This document shows, in pieces, positions 1-8,257 of a stretch of DNA of 64,000 bases. Source of the DNA: Scardovia wiggsiae. Lineage in GTDB: Bacteria; Actinomycetota; Actinomycetes; Actinomycetales; Bifidobacteriaceae. The stretch's first letter is position 1, and the number at the start of each line of letters is the position of its first letter. The stretch is from positions 1,116,001-1,180,000 of the forward strand of contig NZ_CP157350.1 in NCBI RefSeq assembly GCF_051045985.1, read 5' to 3'. The notes under the pieces are model-generated. The model saw only the letters and a list, made by a program, of their open reading frames with translations. It did no database searches and was not told where the DNA came from. The position numbers and the translations under genes were made by a program.

Positions 1-1028
1 GGGTCTTCACCGGATGCACCATCCTGGCTTGTTGCCGAGCCGTCCGCAAGGTACGGGAAAACAGGATAGTACCGCCTGCCTTCAAGGTCGGAACCTTTCA
101 GCGTACGGACCACTGTGTAATCGTCGCCGATCTCTTTAGCATACCGCGGGAGAAGGGCTGTAGCGAAATACAGTTTTTTACCGGCGAATTCGCCCGAAAC
201 AGGTTCAATCTCGCTGTACTCGATATCCGGCCCCACAACTATCGATAAATTCCCGGGGACTGTCCACGGGGTAGTCGTCCAGAAAACGGCATACGCATCT
301 TCATCACGGAATTTTACTGCTACAGTAACGGATGTATCCTGACGGTCCTGGTAAACATCAGCATCCATACGCAGCTCATGGTTGCTCAGCGGGGTCTCAT
401 CCTTCGGGCAATAAGGGAGGACACGGTACCCCTTATATGCCAGTCCTTTATCGTACAGTTTCTTAAAAGCCCAGATCACAGACTCCATATACGTGGTATC
501 CAGGGTCTTATACCCGTGCTCAAAGTCTACCCAGCGCGCCTGGCGGTGGACATAATCTTTCCACTCATCCGTATATTTCAGGACAGATGTGCGGCATGCT
601 TCATTAAACCGGGCAAGTCCCATTTCATCGATCTGGCTTTTATCTTCTATGCCAAGTTCTTTTTCGGCTTCAAGCTCCGCAGGGAGGCCGTGGGTATCCC
701 ACCCAAAGACACGGTTGACCCGACGGCCTTTCATAGTCTGGTAACGCGGGATCACATCTTTTGCATATCCGGTAAGAAGATGGCCATAGTGAGGCAGCCC
801 ATTGGCGAAGGGGGGGCCGTCAAAAAAGACGAATTCATTAGAAGAGTTATCCCCGGAAGGGCGCTGCTCTACTGATTTTCTGAAAGTGCCGTCAGCATCC
901 CAGTAACGCAGTACTGCTTCCTCCATTTTGGGGAAACTCGGGCTGGGTGTGACCGGCTGTACACTGCCATCTGTACTGCCGGCAGAAGCTTTCGGATACA
1001 CATGCCTGACGCTGTTCTGCTCACTCAT
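1..1028 (-). CDS. ileS: Isoleucyl-tRNA synthetase, N-terminal part (cut by window edge)
   Basis: Class Ia aminoacyl-tRNA synthetase that charges tRNA-Ile in the cytosol. Only about the first 342 codons are inside the window. The translation carries the class I signature as HYGH within FFDGPPFANGLPHYGHLL, followed by GWDTHGLPAE, the usual start of the IleS catalytic domain; the editing domain begins before the window edge. The start ATG at 1028 follows AGGAGCC by a few bases. That Shine-Dalgarno lies inside a hairpin belonging to the T-box leader upstream, so translation is probably controlled by tRNA-Ile charging. The N-terminus has a Ser/Pro-rich extension of about 35 residues before the conserved FPKMEEAVLRYW. 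Identification is secure from the motifs and from the leader. Confidence 0.97.
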   Translation of the reverse strand, partial: MSEQNSVRHVYPKASAGSTDGSVQPVTPSPSFPKMEEAVLRYWDADGTFRKSVEQRPSGDNSSNEFVFFDGPPFANGLPHYGHLLTGYAKDVIPRYQTMKGRRVNRVFGWDTHGLPAELEAEKELGIEDKSQIDEMGLARFNEACRTSVLKYTDEWKDYVHRQARWVDFEHGYKTLDTTYMESVIWAFKKLYDKGLAYKGYRVLPYCPKDETPLSNHELRMDADVYQDRQDTSVTVAVKFRDEDAYAVFWTTTPWTVPGNLSIVVGPDIEYSEIEPVSGEFAGKKLYFATALLPRYAKEIGDDYTVVRTLKGSDLEGRRYYPVFPYLADGSATSQDGASGED

Positions 1029-1033
1029 AAAAA

Positions 1034-1254
1034 GGCTCCTCGTAATACTGCTGTGTTATACGAGGACGATATGCAGGCTGTGGTTTTCACATGCGCGATA
1101 CCGCGGTACCACCTCGTTTGACAGGACCTGGAGCTGCCCGCTTCGGGCCTGTCCACTTGTGGCGGGCTATATCGGGCCTCTCCCGTCGGGTCTAATGGGG
1201 GCGGGCATATGCCTGTCCCGTTCTTCCGAAAGCTCCCCGCTGATAACGGATCGA
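1034..1254 (-). promoter_or_regulatory. T-box riboswitch leader of ileS, translation-control type
   Basis: Read on the minus strand, positions 1114-1101 are AGGTGGTACCGCGG, a close match to the T-box consensus. Just upstream a GACAGG/CCTGTC helix can form a stem III. Downstream, CCTCGTA (1065-1059) pairs perfectly with TACGAGG (1044-1038), which contains part of the ileS Shine-Dalgarno. The same CCTCGT can instead pair with ACGAGG (1117-1112) at the start of the T-box. These are two mutually exclusive helices: one hides and one frees the ribosome site. No U-run terminator lies between the T-box and the start codon, so control of translation rather than transcription is inferred. I could not assign the specifier codon with confidence. 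Confidence 0.9.
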
Positions 1255-1255
1255 T

Positions 1256-1281
1256 GCTGACGCTATTACTATAGCATCAGC
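1256..1281. other. Perfect hairpin upstream of the ileS T-box
   Basis: GCTGA-C-GCTAT, a 4-base loop and ATAGC-A-TCAGC form an 11-bp stem with one G-U pair when transcribed on the minus strand. It lies in the ileS/brnQ divergent region, just 5' of the recognisable T-box. It has no U-run on either strand, so it is not an ordinary terminator. It could be the base of the leader structure or a protein-binding site. Confidence 0.4.
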
Positions 1282-1313
1282 TGTAACACATACTTCCCGA
1301 TATTTATTCCTGC

Positions 1314-1338
1314 ATAAAAGAGCCCCGGTATCCCGGGG
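1314..1338 (-). terminator. Terminator-like hairpin pointing toward ileS
   Basis: On the minus strand CCCCGG, a 4-base loop and CCGGGG are followed by CTCTTTTA, a typical intrinsic terminator layout. No minus-strand gene ends here: brnQ starts on the plus strand at 1493. It could shield the ileS leader from antisense or read-through transcripts, or be an attenuator at the 5' end of a longer leader. The hairpin is clear; its role is not. Confidence 0.55.
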
Positions 1339-1492
1339 AGAGGGAGCATATGACCATTGATACCTCTGTCTGCCGCACGCCTTCCCTGTCTCGAACTGCG
1401 AGACAGCCGGAACACGCACGCACATTTTATACACACCTTTTGCATATAGTGAACAACCACAAACACCCTGCCGCTTCGCTTAAGGAGAGCAT

Positions 1493-2992
1493 ATGGACCG
1501 CACACATGAAAAGAAACTGCGCCTGGTTGACTACCTTGTAGTAGCATCTATGCTGTTTGGCCTGTTTTTCGGTGCAGGGAACCTGATCTTCCCGCTGCAT
1601 CTGGGGCAGCTTGCAGGCAAAAACTGGGCTATTGCAGGAGCGGGATTCCTGATCACCGGTGTAGTCCTGCCTCTGCTGTCAGTACTGGCGATAGCCGTTA
1701 CCCGCTCTAAAGGCGTATACGATATCGGCAGGCCTCTGGGCCCTGCTTTTGCAATCGTTTTCATGGTGCTTATCCACGCAACTATAGGGCCCTTCTTCGG
1801 GACACCCCGTACAGCAACAGTCTCTTTCACCGTAGGTATCGAACCCTTTATACCGTCGTCATACCGGACTGCTGCTCTGCTTATTTTTTCTGCGCTCTTC
1901 TTTATCTTCGCCTTCCTCCTGAGTTATAAGGAGAACAGCATATTATCGAATATCGGAAAAGTGCTGAACCCGCTGTTCCTTATCCTCCTTTTCATAGTCT
2001 TCTTTATGGCATTCATCAGCCCGCTGGGGAACTCTTTCGGCAAATCGCCGCAGGATGCGCATTATATTTCCGGTGCCTTTACGAACGGCCTGCTTGAAGG
2101 GTACAATACGATGGATGTGCTTGCCGGGCTCGCGTTCGGCGTAACCGTCGTGACCACGATACGGCTGATGGGTGTGCGGCACGAAAAGAATGTTGCTTCT
2201 GTTACAGCCAAATCAGGCACTATCGCCATGTTTGCCGTTGCTGTGATCTACATACTCCTCATAGCAATGGGGGCTATGTCGCTTGGGCGTTTCACGATGT
2301 CGTCCAATGGGGGCATCGTATTCTCACAGATCGTCCAGGCGTATGCAGGCAAAGCAGGGCAGGCATTGCTGGCCGCGCTTATCGTAGTAACATGCCTGAC
2401 TACAGCGGTAGGGCTCGTTGCCGCTTTTGCCCAGGATTTCCATAACCACTTCCCCAAGGTCAGCTACCATACATGGCTTGCGCTGTGCTGCATCCTGTCA
2501 TTCATCATCGCCAACTTTGGCCTGGATACTATTATCGCATGGTCAACGCCTGTGCTTATGCTGCTGTACCCCTTCGCCATGGTGCTTATATTGCTTTCAG
2601 TCTGCTCACCGCTTTTCAAGCGCGACAGGGCGGTTTACGGCTGGGTCATCGGGTTTACTGCAATCCCGGCCCTCATGGATATGGTCGTTTCTTTCCCGGA
2701 CACTGTCAGCAAAAGCAGCTTTGCCCTGTTTATTGCGCGGGTACGGGACTTGCTCCCGCTGGCGGATTACGGCCTGTCGTGGCTTCTTCCGGCAGTCGCC
2801 GGCGCTGTTATAGGGCTGGCAGTCCATCTGTACAAGCTGAAGGCAAAGCCTGAGGCTTTCAAAGAATATGACAGCTTCATTGAGGAAAGCAATCAAACAT
2901 GGCCGGGAAACCTGGCCGCTGACGGGAGCCAGCCCGCCGCCGATCTCGATAGTGATACCGGCGGCAGCACAGCGGAGCAGATAGCTGCTTAG
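1493..2992 (+). CDS. brnQ: Branched-chain amino acid:cation symporter, BrnQ family
   Basis: Secondary transporter of the LIVCS family that imports leucine, isoleucine and valine with Na+ or H+. The 499-residue product starts with the family signature region VDYLVVASMLFGLFFGAGNL and shows about twelve hydrophobic segments over residues 10-460, followed by a polar Ser/Asp-rich tail. The family is usually 430-460 residues, so the tail of about 40 residues is a small extension. The start ATG follows AAGGAGAG at good spacing. The gene is divergent from ileS, which has a T-box sensing tRNA-Ile; the pairing fits a shared role in isoleucine supply. I see no T-box on the plus strand in front of brnQ. 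A hairpin at 3047-3071 follows the gene. Confidence 0.95.
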   Translation: MDRTHEKKLRLVDYLVVASMLFGLFFGAGNLIFPLHLGQLAGKNWAIAGAGFLITGVVLPLLSVLAIAVTRSKGVYDIGRPLGPAFAIVFMVLIHATIGPFFGTPRTATVSFTVGIEPFIPSSYRTAALLIFSALFFIFAFLLSYKENSILSNIGKVLNPLFLILLFIVFFMAFISPLGNSFGKSPQDAHYISGAFTNGLLEGYNTMDVLAGLAFGVTVVTTIRLMGVRHEKNVASVTAKSGTIAMFAVAVIYILLIAMGAMSLGRFTMSSNGGIVFSQIVQAYAGKAGQALLAALIVVTCLTTAVGLVAAFAQDFHNHFPKVSYHTWLALCCILSFIIANFGLDTIIAWSTPVLMLLYPFAMVLILLSVCSPLFKRDRAVYGWVIGFTAIPALMDMVVSFPDTVSKSSFALFIARVRDLLPLADYGLSWLLPAVAGAVIGLAVHLYKLKAKPEAFKEYDSFIEESNQTWPGNLAADGSQPAADLDSDTGGSTAEQIAA

Positions 2993-3046
2993 CCCGCCGT
3001 ATCCGCTGCTACCTTCCAATAGTGCCTCCCGCCTCTGGAACATTCA

Positions 3047-3071
3047 GCTATGCCGAAATCAACGGCATAGC
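3047..3071. terminator. Hairpin between convergent genes
   Basis: GCTATGCCG, a 7-base loop and CGGCATAGC form a perfect 9-bp stem in the 163-bp gap between brnQ (plus) and the large membrane protein gene (minus). Only a weak T-run (CTTCT) follows on the plus strand and none on the minus strand. It probably serves as a terminator for brnQ, but the U-tract is poor. Confidence 0.5.
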
Positions 3072-3155
3072 TTCTGAACTGCGCTGTATCGGCTACGGGC
3101 ATTGCCGGTCCGGAATCGAGTCCGCCTCCTGTAGGGCAGCTGCCTGCATTACCTG

Positions 3156-6100
3156 CTAACGCAGCATTTCATATGCTTTTTTGACTTTCTTGACATACTC
3201 GAACCGTGCAGCAGTGATAATAAGTATCACGCCCGCAAGCGCAAGCCAGACCCACCAGTAATTCCGGCTGAATGCCGCAATATAGCCCCATGACACGGTG
3301 AGCACATGGATAACAAGGCACGTCGCACCTACAGACAGAGGAGCCTGCCACTTCTTCACAGCGCCAACAACAACAAGCGCTACACATATAAGCAGGACGC
3401 ACACAGATCTGGTAATAGAAGTACTCTGGAAAAAGGCTATCAGTATGGAAGGGACTACTGCCAGCAAACTCGCAAGGCCAAGGGCAGGCCAGCTGCGGAC
3501 CCGGGTATCCCTGGCCATTTTCACACTGCCGCTGATAAACAGCAGTACGGCTGCAGCTATGACAGGCAGCTCATAGAAAGTAAAAGCAGAATGTATAGTG
3601 CTGATATTGGCAATAAAATAGGCCGCGCACAGGATCATCGTCGAGTACAACATGGAACTGGCTATATCGGGTGGCTGCAGGTCCACCAGCCGTGTCCCTG
3701 ATACAGCAGCAACAATGACGACTGCCGCAAAAACCGCATAAAGGACAATAAGGTTTACACCGCTCCACAGCGATAAGTGGGAAATTATCTCAAGGCTGAG
3801 GGTGCACACGAACGTATACAGCAGTGTGCAGTGCTCAGCATTATCCATTATTATCCCTGTCCGTCCCGGATTCCGGGTACGCAGCCACTGGCGGTATGCA
3901 GCCTGGCCTGCTTCCTGGGCAGGGCTGGGTGCTGCGTTATACCCGTATGCCGCAGGCATACCGGGCCGGGCAGCCTGCCGGGACAGCTGGCGGAGGATGG
4001 AAGCATCAGATGCTTCAAGCCTGTCACCCTTGCGGAGGACACTGAGAAGCACATATGCAATGCCTACCGCACCCGCAAATATGCACATCCCCCAGTCGGC
4101 GGAAGGCCTCACACCCTCTGCAGATGCGTACTGGATGGTATTGCACACCATCAGAACAATGACCGTGGACGATACGCTGCTCATGATACGGGAAACGCGG
4201 TCGGCTGAACTTACAAGGACAAGGCGCCACAGTGCAGCAGCAGCAATAAAAATAACTGTGTATATGATTTTCACCCATAAAATATTTTCAGACCGAAGCA
4301 TGCTGATAACCGCCAGGATCGGGACGAGTATCCGGGAAACCTGTACTGATACGTAGTCAAATTTATTCCGCGTGACAAGTCCCAGAGCCCTGGCGGAATC
4401 ATCGGTAACTGCTGCCCCTTCCCCTGCCGTACCGGATGGCGGTACAGGGCTGCCGGCAGCTGCCCGCTGCCGTGCTATCCTGATCTGCCGGTATGCGTTG
4501 TACCCGTTGATCGCTCTGGCTCCCAGAGCGATCCACAGGAATGCCGCGACCATGATGACGATATTCAGGAACGCACCGGAACCGGGTAACGCCATCAGAT
4601 TGAGGATCAGGGAGGTAACTGCAAACAGGAATATATGCGTCAGTTTCACGAACCAGAGCGAAATAAACGCCACAGCAGCAAATACGGCTGCTGTTATAGC
4701 AAGGCTCCAGCCGCCTGAATCGACAGCATATGATGGCCCGAAACCGCGGGACTGCGGGAAGAAGAACAACGTGAATACGCTGGGAAGGGAAACGAGCACT
4801 TCATAGGTTATGCTACAGAACATCAGCACGGTGACCGCGGAATGGATAAGCCGATAATCGCTTCTGGATTTGAAGCCGTAGCGGTGTGCAACCATAAAGG
4901 CTATCGACGGCACAGATGCACAGGCCTGCAGCACAAGCAGGGCTATTTCCATCCTGACGTCGAACCCGGTTGGAAGGAATATAAGGCCGGCAGTGATAAC
5001 GCCCATCATGCATATAGTAATGCTTGATATGTCGTTTCTGGATATCCTGGCTAGTATCTCAAACAGCCCCAATACTGCGGCAGCTGCAACAAGATAAAGC
5101 CCAAAATAATTCTTCAGCAGTGCCGGTGAAGGTATAACGCCCGCAGCGTTCATAAAGAATGCATCAATCACCAGGATGGCGGCCCCAAGGTATCCAAGCC
5201 CTTCGGATGTCACCTTGGCCCTGCGTGAGAGTGCCACCGAGCACAGCAGGGAAACGATGCCAAGCGACCCGATGGCAGCAGCCCTCATACCGTTATCCAT
5301 CTGAGCGTATGCAAAGCCCGCAAAGACAATGGCAGCAAGTGCGACAAGGCCTATGCCAAGCGACAGCAGAAGTATCTGGATCCTGCGCTGAGGGCTGGCA
5401 GCTTCTTTCTGCGGCCGCATCTGCCCAAAGCGCCCATCCGGTACGGATACAGCGGCGAGCTGCGCAGGGAGGGTTTGGACAGGCATACCCTGCACAGGCG
5501 TGCCGCCCTGGACAGGCTGCCCATAAGGCACCGGACCGGAGGCAGCCTGTGAAGGGGCAGGGGCTTCCTGATCATTCCCATTCCGCACAGGCCGCACAGG
5601 TCCAGCTTCATGGACAGAGGCAGCCTGTCCGTGGATATCCAATGATAAAGGTACAGCAGCATGTGAAGCCTGAGAAGCAATATCTGTACCTGCGCCATCT
5701 GCACCTGCAACATCCGTATCTGCCTCCCGAGGCACAGATGATGCCGCGCCCTTCCCGGCCGGCGCAGCCTCAGAAAACTGCCTGTACGGCTGTTCGCCAT
5801 ATACAGGAACCGCGACAGCTGCTGCACTGCTTCCACGTATCTGTTCCATAAGCGCTGCCCGCTGGTCGAACAGCGCAGCAGCCTCTTCGGAAAGCCTTAA
5901 TACTTCTGCTGCACGGGGATCTGCCAGATCAAGGCCTGAAGGTGTCCGCCACATATCGGATATAGGGGTAAAGGTATCAGGGTAAAGCCCGCGGGAACGG
6001 AGCTGCTCCGCGGACTGCGGCCAGGCATACGCTGCCGGGATGCCACGGAAACCGTACACCGATTGCCGGATCGCTTCCATCACAGCCACACGCTTCTCCA

Positions 6101-6281
6101 TCGTATCGGCAATGCGCAGCCCCAGCTCAAAGACGCTGGCCATCCGAGGGTCGCCCAGATCCATGCCTGTCGGGGTATACCCCGTTCCGTCAACCGGCGT
6201 GAAGGAATCCGGGTTAAGGCTGCTGTCCCTTAAATCTGCTATTGATCTCGGCCAGGCATATGGGGGAACCATGCTTATCAT
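3156..6281 (-). CDS. Giant polytopic membrane protein with duplicated N-terminal domain
   Basis: A 1041-residue protein of unknown function. Residues about 8-75 and 79-148 are two copies of one soluble module (AYAWP, LxPDxFTP, GxDLxDPR, then a helix ending AxMExIR). A Pro/Ala/Gly-rich linker of roughly 150 residues follows, then about twenty hydrophobic segments to the C-terminus. This layout (cytosolic N-terminal repeats, linker, very many helices) resembles the actinobacterial SCO7613-type large membrane proteins, but that is a resemblance from memory. No transport or catalytic motif is visible. The start ATG at 6281 has AGGAGAG five bases upstream. The neighbouring DUF2130 gene and the ABC exporter genes lie upstream on the same strand, but a terminator stands after the exporter permease, so a shared transcript with it is unlikely. 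Confidence 0.8.
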   Translation of the reverse strand: MISMVPPYAWPRSIADLRDSSLNPDSFTPVDGTGYTPTGMDLGDPRMASVFELGLRIADTMEKRVAVMEAIRQSVYGFRGIPAAYAWPQSAEQLRSRGLYPDTFTPISDMWRTPSGLDLADPRAAEVLRLSEEAAALFDQRAALMEQIRGSSAAAVAVPVYGEQPYRQFSEAAPAGKGAASSVPREADTDVAGADGAGTDIASQASHAAVPLSLDIHGQAASVHEAGPVRPVRNGNDQEAPAPSQAASGPVPYGQPVQGGTPVQGMPVQTLPAQLAAVSVPDGRFGQMRPQKEAASPQRRIQILLLSLGIGLVALAAIVFAGFAYAQMDNGMRAAAIGSLGIVSLLCSVALSRRAKVTSEGLGYLGAAILVIDAFFMNAAGVIPSPALLKNYFGLYLVAAAAVLGLFEILARISRNDISSITICMMGVITAGLIFLPTGFDVRMEIALLVLQACASVPSIAFMVAHRYGFKSRSDYRLIHSAVTVLMFCSITYEVLVSLPSVFTLFFFPQSRGFGPSYAVDSGGWSLAITAAVFAAVAFISLWFVKLTHIFLFAVTSLILNLMALPGSGAFLNIVIMVAAFLWIALGARAINGYNAYRQIRIARQRAAAGSPVPPSGTAGEGAAVTDDSARALGLVTRNKFDYVSVQVSRILVPILAVISMLRSENILWVKIIYTVIFIAAAALWRLVLVSSADRVSRIMSSVSSTVIVLMVCNTIQYASAEGVRPSADWGMCIFAGAVGIAYVLLSVLRKGDRLEASDASILRQLSRQAARPGMPAAYGYNAAPSPAQEAGQAAYRQWLRTRNPGRTGIIMDNAEHCTLLYTFVCTLSLEIISHLSLWSGVNLIVLYAVFAAVVIVAAVSGTRLVDLQPPDIASSMLYSTMILCAAYFIANISTIHSAFTFYELPVIAAAVLLFISGSVKMARDTRVRSWPALGLASLLAVVPSILIAFFQSTSITRSVCVLLICVALVVVGAVKKWQAPLSVGATCLVIHVLTVSWGYIAAFSRNYWWVWLALAGVILIITAARFEYVKKVKKAYEMLR

Positions 6282-6326
6282 ATCGACTCTCCTGTTCTAT
6301 CAGTTCTGTCTGTTTTCCTACTATAC

Positions 6327-8072
6327 TCATGACAAATATGAATGTACAAACTGCTGCGCATGCTGTGGATAAATGCCGTCCGGCGGCAGACAGGCTGTTA
6401 CCCGCTGATCTGCCGGGGATTCCTGCCTCCCCCCATCTCCCTTATCCTCAAGTTCGGCAAACTTGGCCTGCATCGTAGGGTTATCCTTGATAAGCTTCTT
6501 CACTTCGACATCATCCAGTTTATTGTTTGCCAGGCGCAGCTGGTTCTCGCTGGTCGTCAGGGCGCTCTTGACAGCCTCCATGCGTTTGATAGCATTATCT
6601 ATCTGCTTTATCGCTTCGTCATAGTTGCGTTTATACGACCGGTAATTTTTGCCGAAAGCGTCTTTGAAGTTATCGAGCTCTTCTTCAAAATTAGTGATAT
6701 CAATATTCTGGTTCTTTGCCTCTTCCAGCTGCCGCTTAAGGCCTGCCGAGCTGTACGCAGCATCCCTCAGGAGCCCTATGGCCGTTATGAAGAACTGGGG
6801 GCGCACGGCATACATTTTGCTATATGACGGTTTCATATAGCTCACATCAACTATGCCGGCATTATAGAATTCGTTGTCAGCTTCCAGCATAGTTACCAGT
6901 ACAGCATACTCACATCCCTTCTCGCGCCTGTCCTTATCAAGCTCCTTGAAGAAATCGGAATTTTTATGCTTCTGGGATTTTGCCGTTGCATCCATCTCAT
7001 TTTTCATCTCGAACATGATGGACAGCACTTCATTGCCGTCAGCATCTTTCTCACGGTAGATAAAGTCGCCTTTCGACCCTGTTGAAGAAACAGTATTGTC
7101 CTTCTCAAAATAGACATCCTTGAAAGCAGCACCCCGCAGTTTATTGAATTCGTTATAGCAGTACTGCTCCAGGTCTTCGCCAATAGCCTTCGTAGACTGG
7201 GATGCCTTGAAATCCTTATAGAATTCCACCTGCTCCTGCGCCGCTTTGAGCTGCGCTTCATACTGGGACCTCTGCTCTGTCAAAGCTGAATGCTGTTTTG
7301 CCAGTTCGGCCTCCTGCTTCTGCTTTTCCACCTGCAGGTCTGACTGGGCCTGGGAAAGCTGTTTTTCCAACTGCGATTTCGTTTCAGAGAACTGCCGTTC
7401 TGATTTGGCTGATTCTTCAGTCAGCTTCTGCCTCAGCTGCAGCAGCTCTCTGTCTTTTTCGCTGTCTTTTTCAAGGGATATCTTTTCAAGCTGCGACTTG
7501 AGCGATTCGATCTCCCGGTCTTTCTCGCTGCGGGCTTCAGCCAGCGCTGCATCTTTTACAGACTCTGCCTTGTCCAGGCTGGCCTGCAGCGCCATAACCT
7601 TTTTATCCAGCTCCGACTGCAGCGCAGACAGCTGCCTGTCACGCTCCGAATCCTTCTCAATAGAAAGCTTATCAAGCTGCGACTTCAATGATTCGATCTG
7701 CTTATCTTTTTCATTCCGTACCTCTGATAAAGCTGCATCCCGTTCAGATTCCGATTTATCTAACCTGGCCTGGAGCCCCGACAGTTCCCTGTCGCGCTCT
7801 GAGATCTGCTTATCAAAATCGGACTGTTTCGTGTGGAGCTTTTTCTCCAGGTCCAGCCTGTGCTCAGTTTCCAGCCTGCCGATTTCCCGCTGGAGGCTTG
7901 CGCTGAGCTCCCTGTCGAATTCTTTGCCGCGTATCTGCGCAAGAAGCTTCTGGTATTCATCCTCATTGACAGTAAATGCATGCCCGCAGTGGGGGCACGT
8001 GATCTCATGCATACTATCCGCCGCAGCATCCTTAGTGCGGTTAGAGCCTTTTCCCTTTGTAATCGCTGCCAT
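6327..8072 (-). CDS. DUF2130 coiled-coil protein with zinc-finger-like N-terminus and nuclease-like C-terminus
   Basis: About 581 residues. Residues 26-31 read CPHCGH, a zinc-ribbon-like knuckle. Residues about 50-300 are a highly charged coiled coil. Within it, residues 104-165 and 166-220 are two copies of one unit (LDKxES, DAALxExR, EKDxxIESLKSQL). The C-terminal DUF2130 domain has GDFIYRE and then IMFEMKNE about 20 residues later, a spacing seen in PD-(D/E)XK nuclease folds; RmuC-like roles in DNA metabolism have been suggested for such proteins, and I infer no more than that. I chose the ATG at 8072 because the longer reading frame adds 62 Cys/Arg-rich residues that overlap the terminator of the upstream gene. 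No strong Shine-Dalgarno precedes either start. Confidence 0.82.
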   Translation of the reverse strand: MAAITKGKGSNRTKDAAADSMHEITCPHCGHAFTVNEDEYQKLLAQIRGKEFDRELSASLQREIGRLETEHRLDLEKKLHTKQSDFDKQISERDRELSGLQARLDKSESERDAALSEVRNEKDKQIESLKSQLDKLSIEKDSERDRQLSALQSELDKKVMALQASLDKAESVKDAALAEARSEKDREIESLKSQLEKISLEKDSEKDRELLQLRQKLTEESAKSERQFSETKSQLEKQLSQAQSDLQVEKQKQEAELAKQHSALTEQRSQYEAQLKAAQEQVEFYKDFKASQSTKAIGEDLEQYCYNEFNKLRGAAFKDVYFEKDNTVSSTGSKGDFIYREKDADGNEVLSIMFEMKNEMDATAKSQKHKNSDFFKELDKDRREKGCEYAVLVTMLEADNEFYNAGIVDVSYMKPSYSKMYAVRPQFFITAIGLLRDAAYSSAGLKRQLEEAKNQNIDITNFEEELDNFKDAFGKNYRSYKRNYDEAIKQIDNAIKRMEAVKSALTTSENQLRLANNKLDDVEVKKLIKDNPTMQAKFAELEDKGDGGRQESPADQRVTACLPPDGIYPQHAQQFVHSYLS

Positions 8073-8190
8073 GGCTTTTATTCTACTCGGGAAGCCGTAA
8101 GTCCTGCCGGAGGGTGCAGCAAAACCCGCTGAAGGGCGCGGGTGCCGGCGGGAACAGCTTCTGCCTGCAGTACGGCAACTGTCCATAGCA

Positions 8191-8230
8191 CAGCAAAACG
8201 CCCGCAAAGCGTTGCACACAAAGCGGGCGT
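8191..8230 (-). terminator. Intrinsic terminator of the ABC exporter operon
   Basis: ACGCCCGC (8198-8205) and GCGGGCGT (8223-8230) form an 8-bp GC-rich stem. On the minus strand it is followed by TTTTGC. It sits just after the stop of the permease gene and before the DUF2130 start. Confidence 0.75.
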
Positions 8231-8257
8231 CCTGACAGAAGAAGGATATAGCCGGCA

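Noticed and set aside
5159..5851. Plus-strand 230-codon open frame rich in Gln, Arg and Pro
   Set aside because: Antisense shadow of the linker in the giant membrane protein gene.
7246..8100. Long Ser/Cys/Leu-rich open frame antisense to the DUF2130 coiled coil
   Set aside because: It is the mirror of a Glu/Lys/Asp-rich coiled-coil gene; the composition is explained by the complementary strand.
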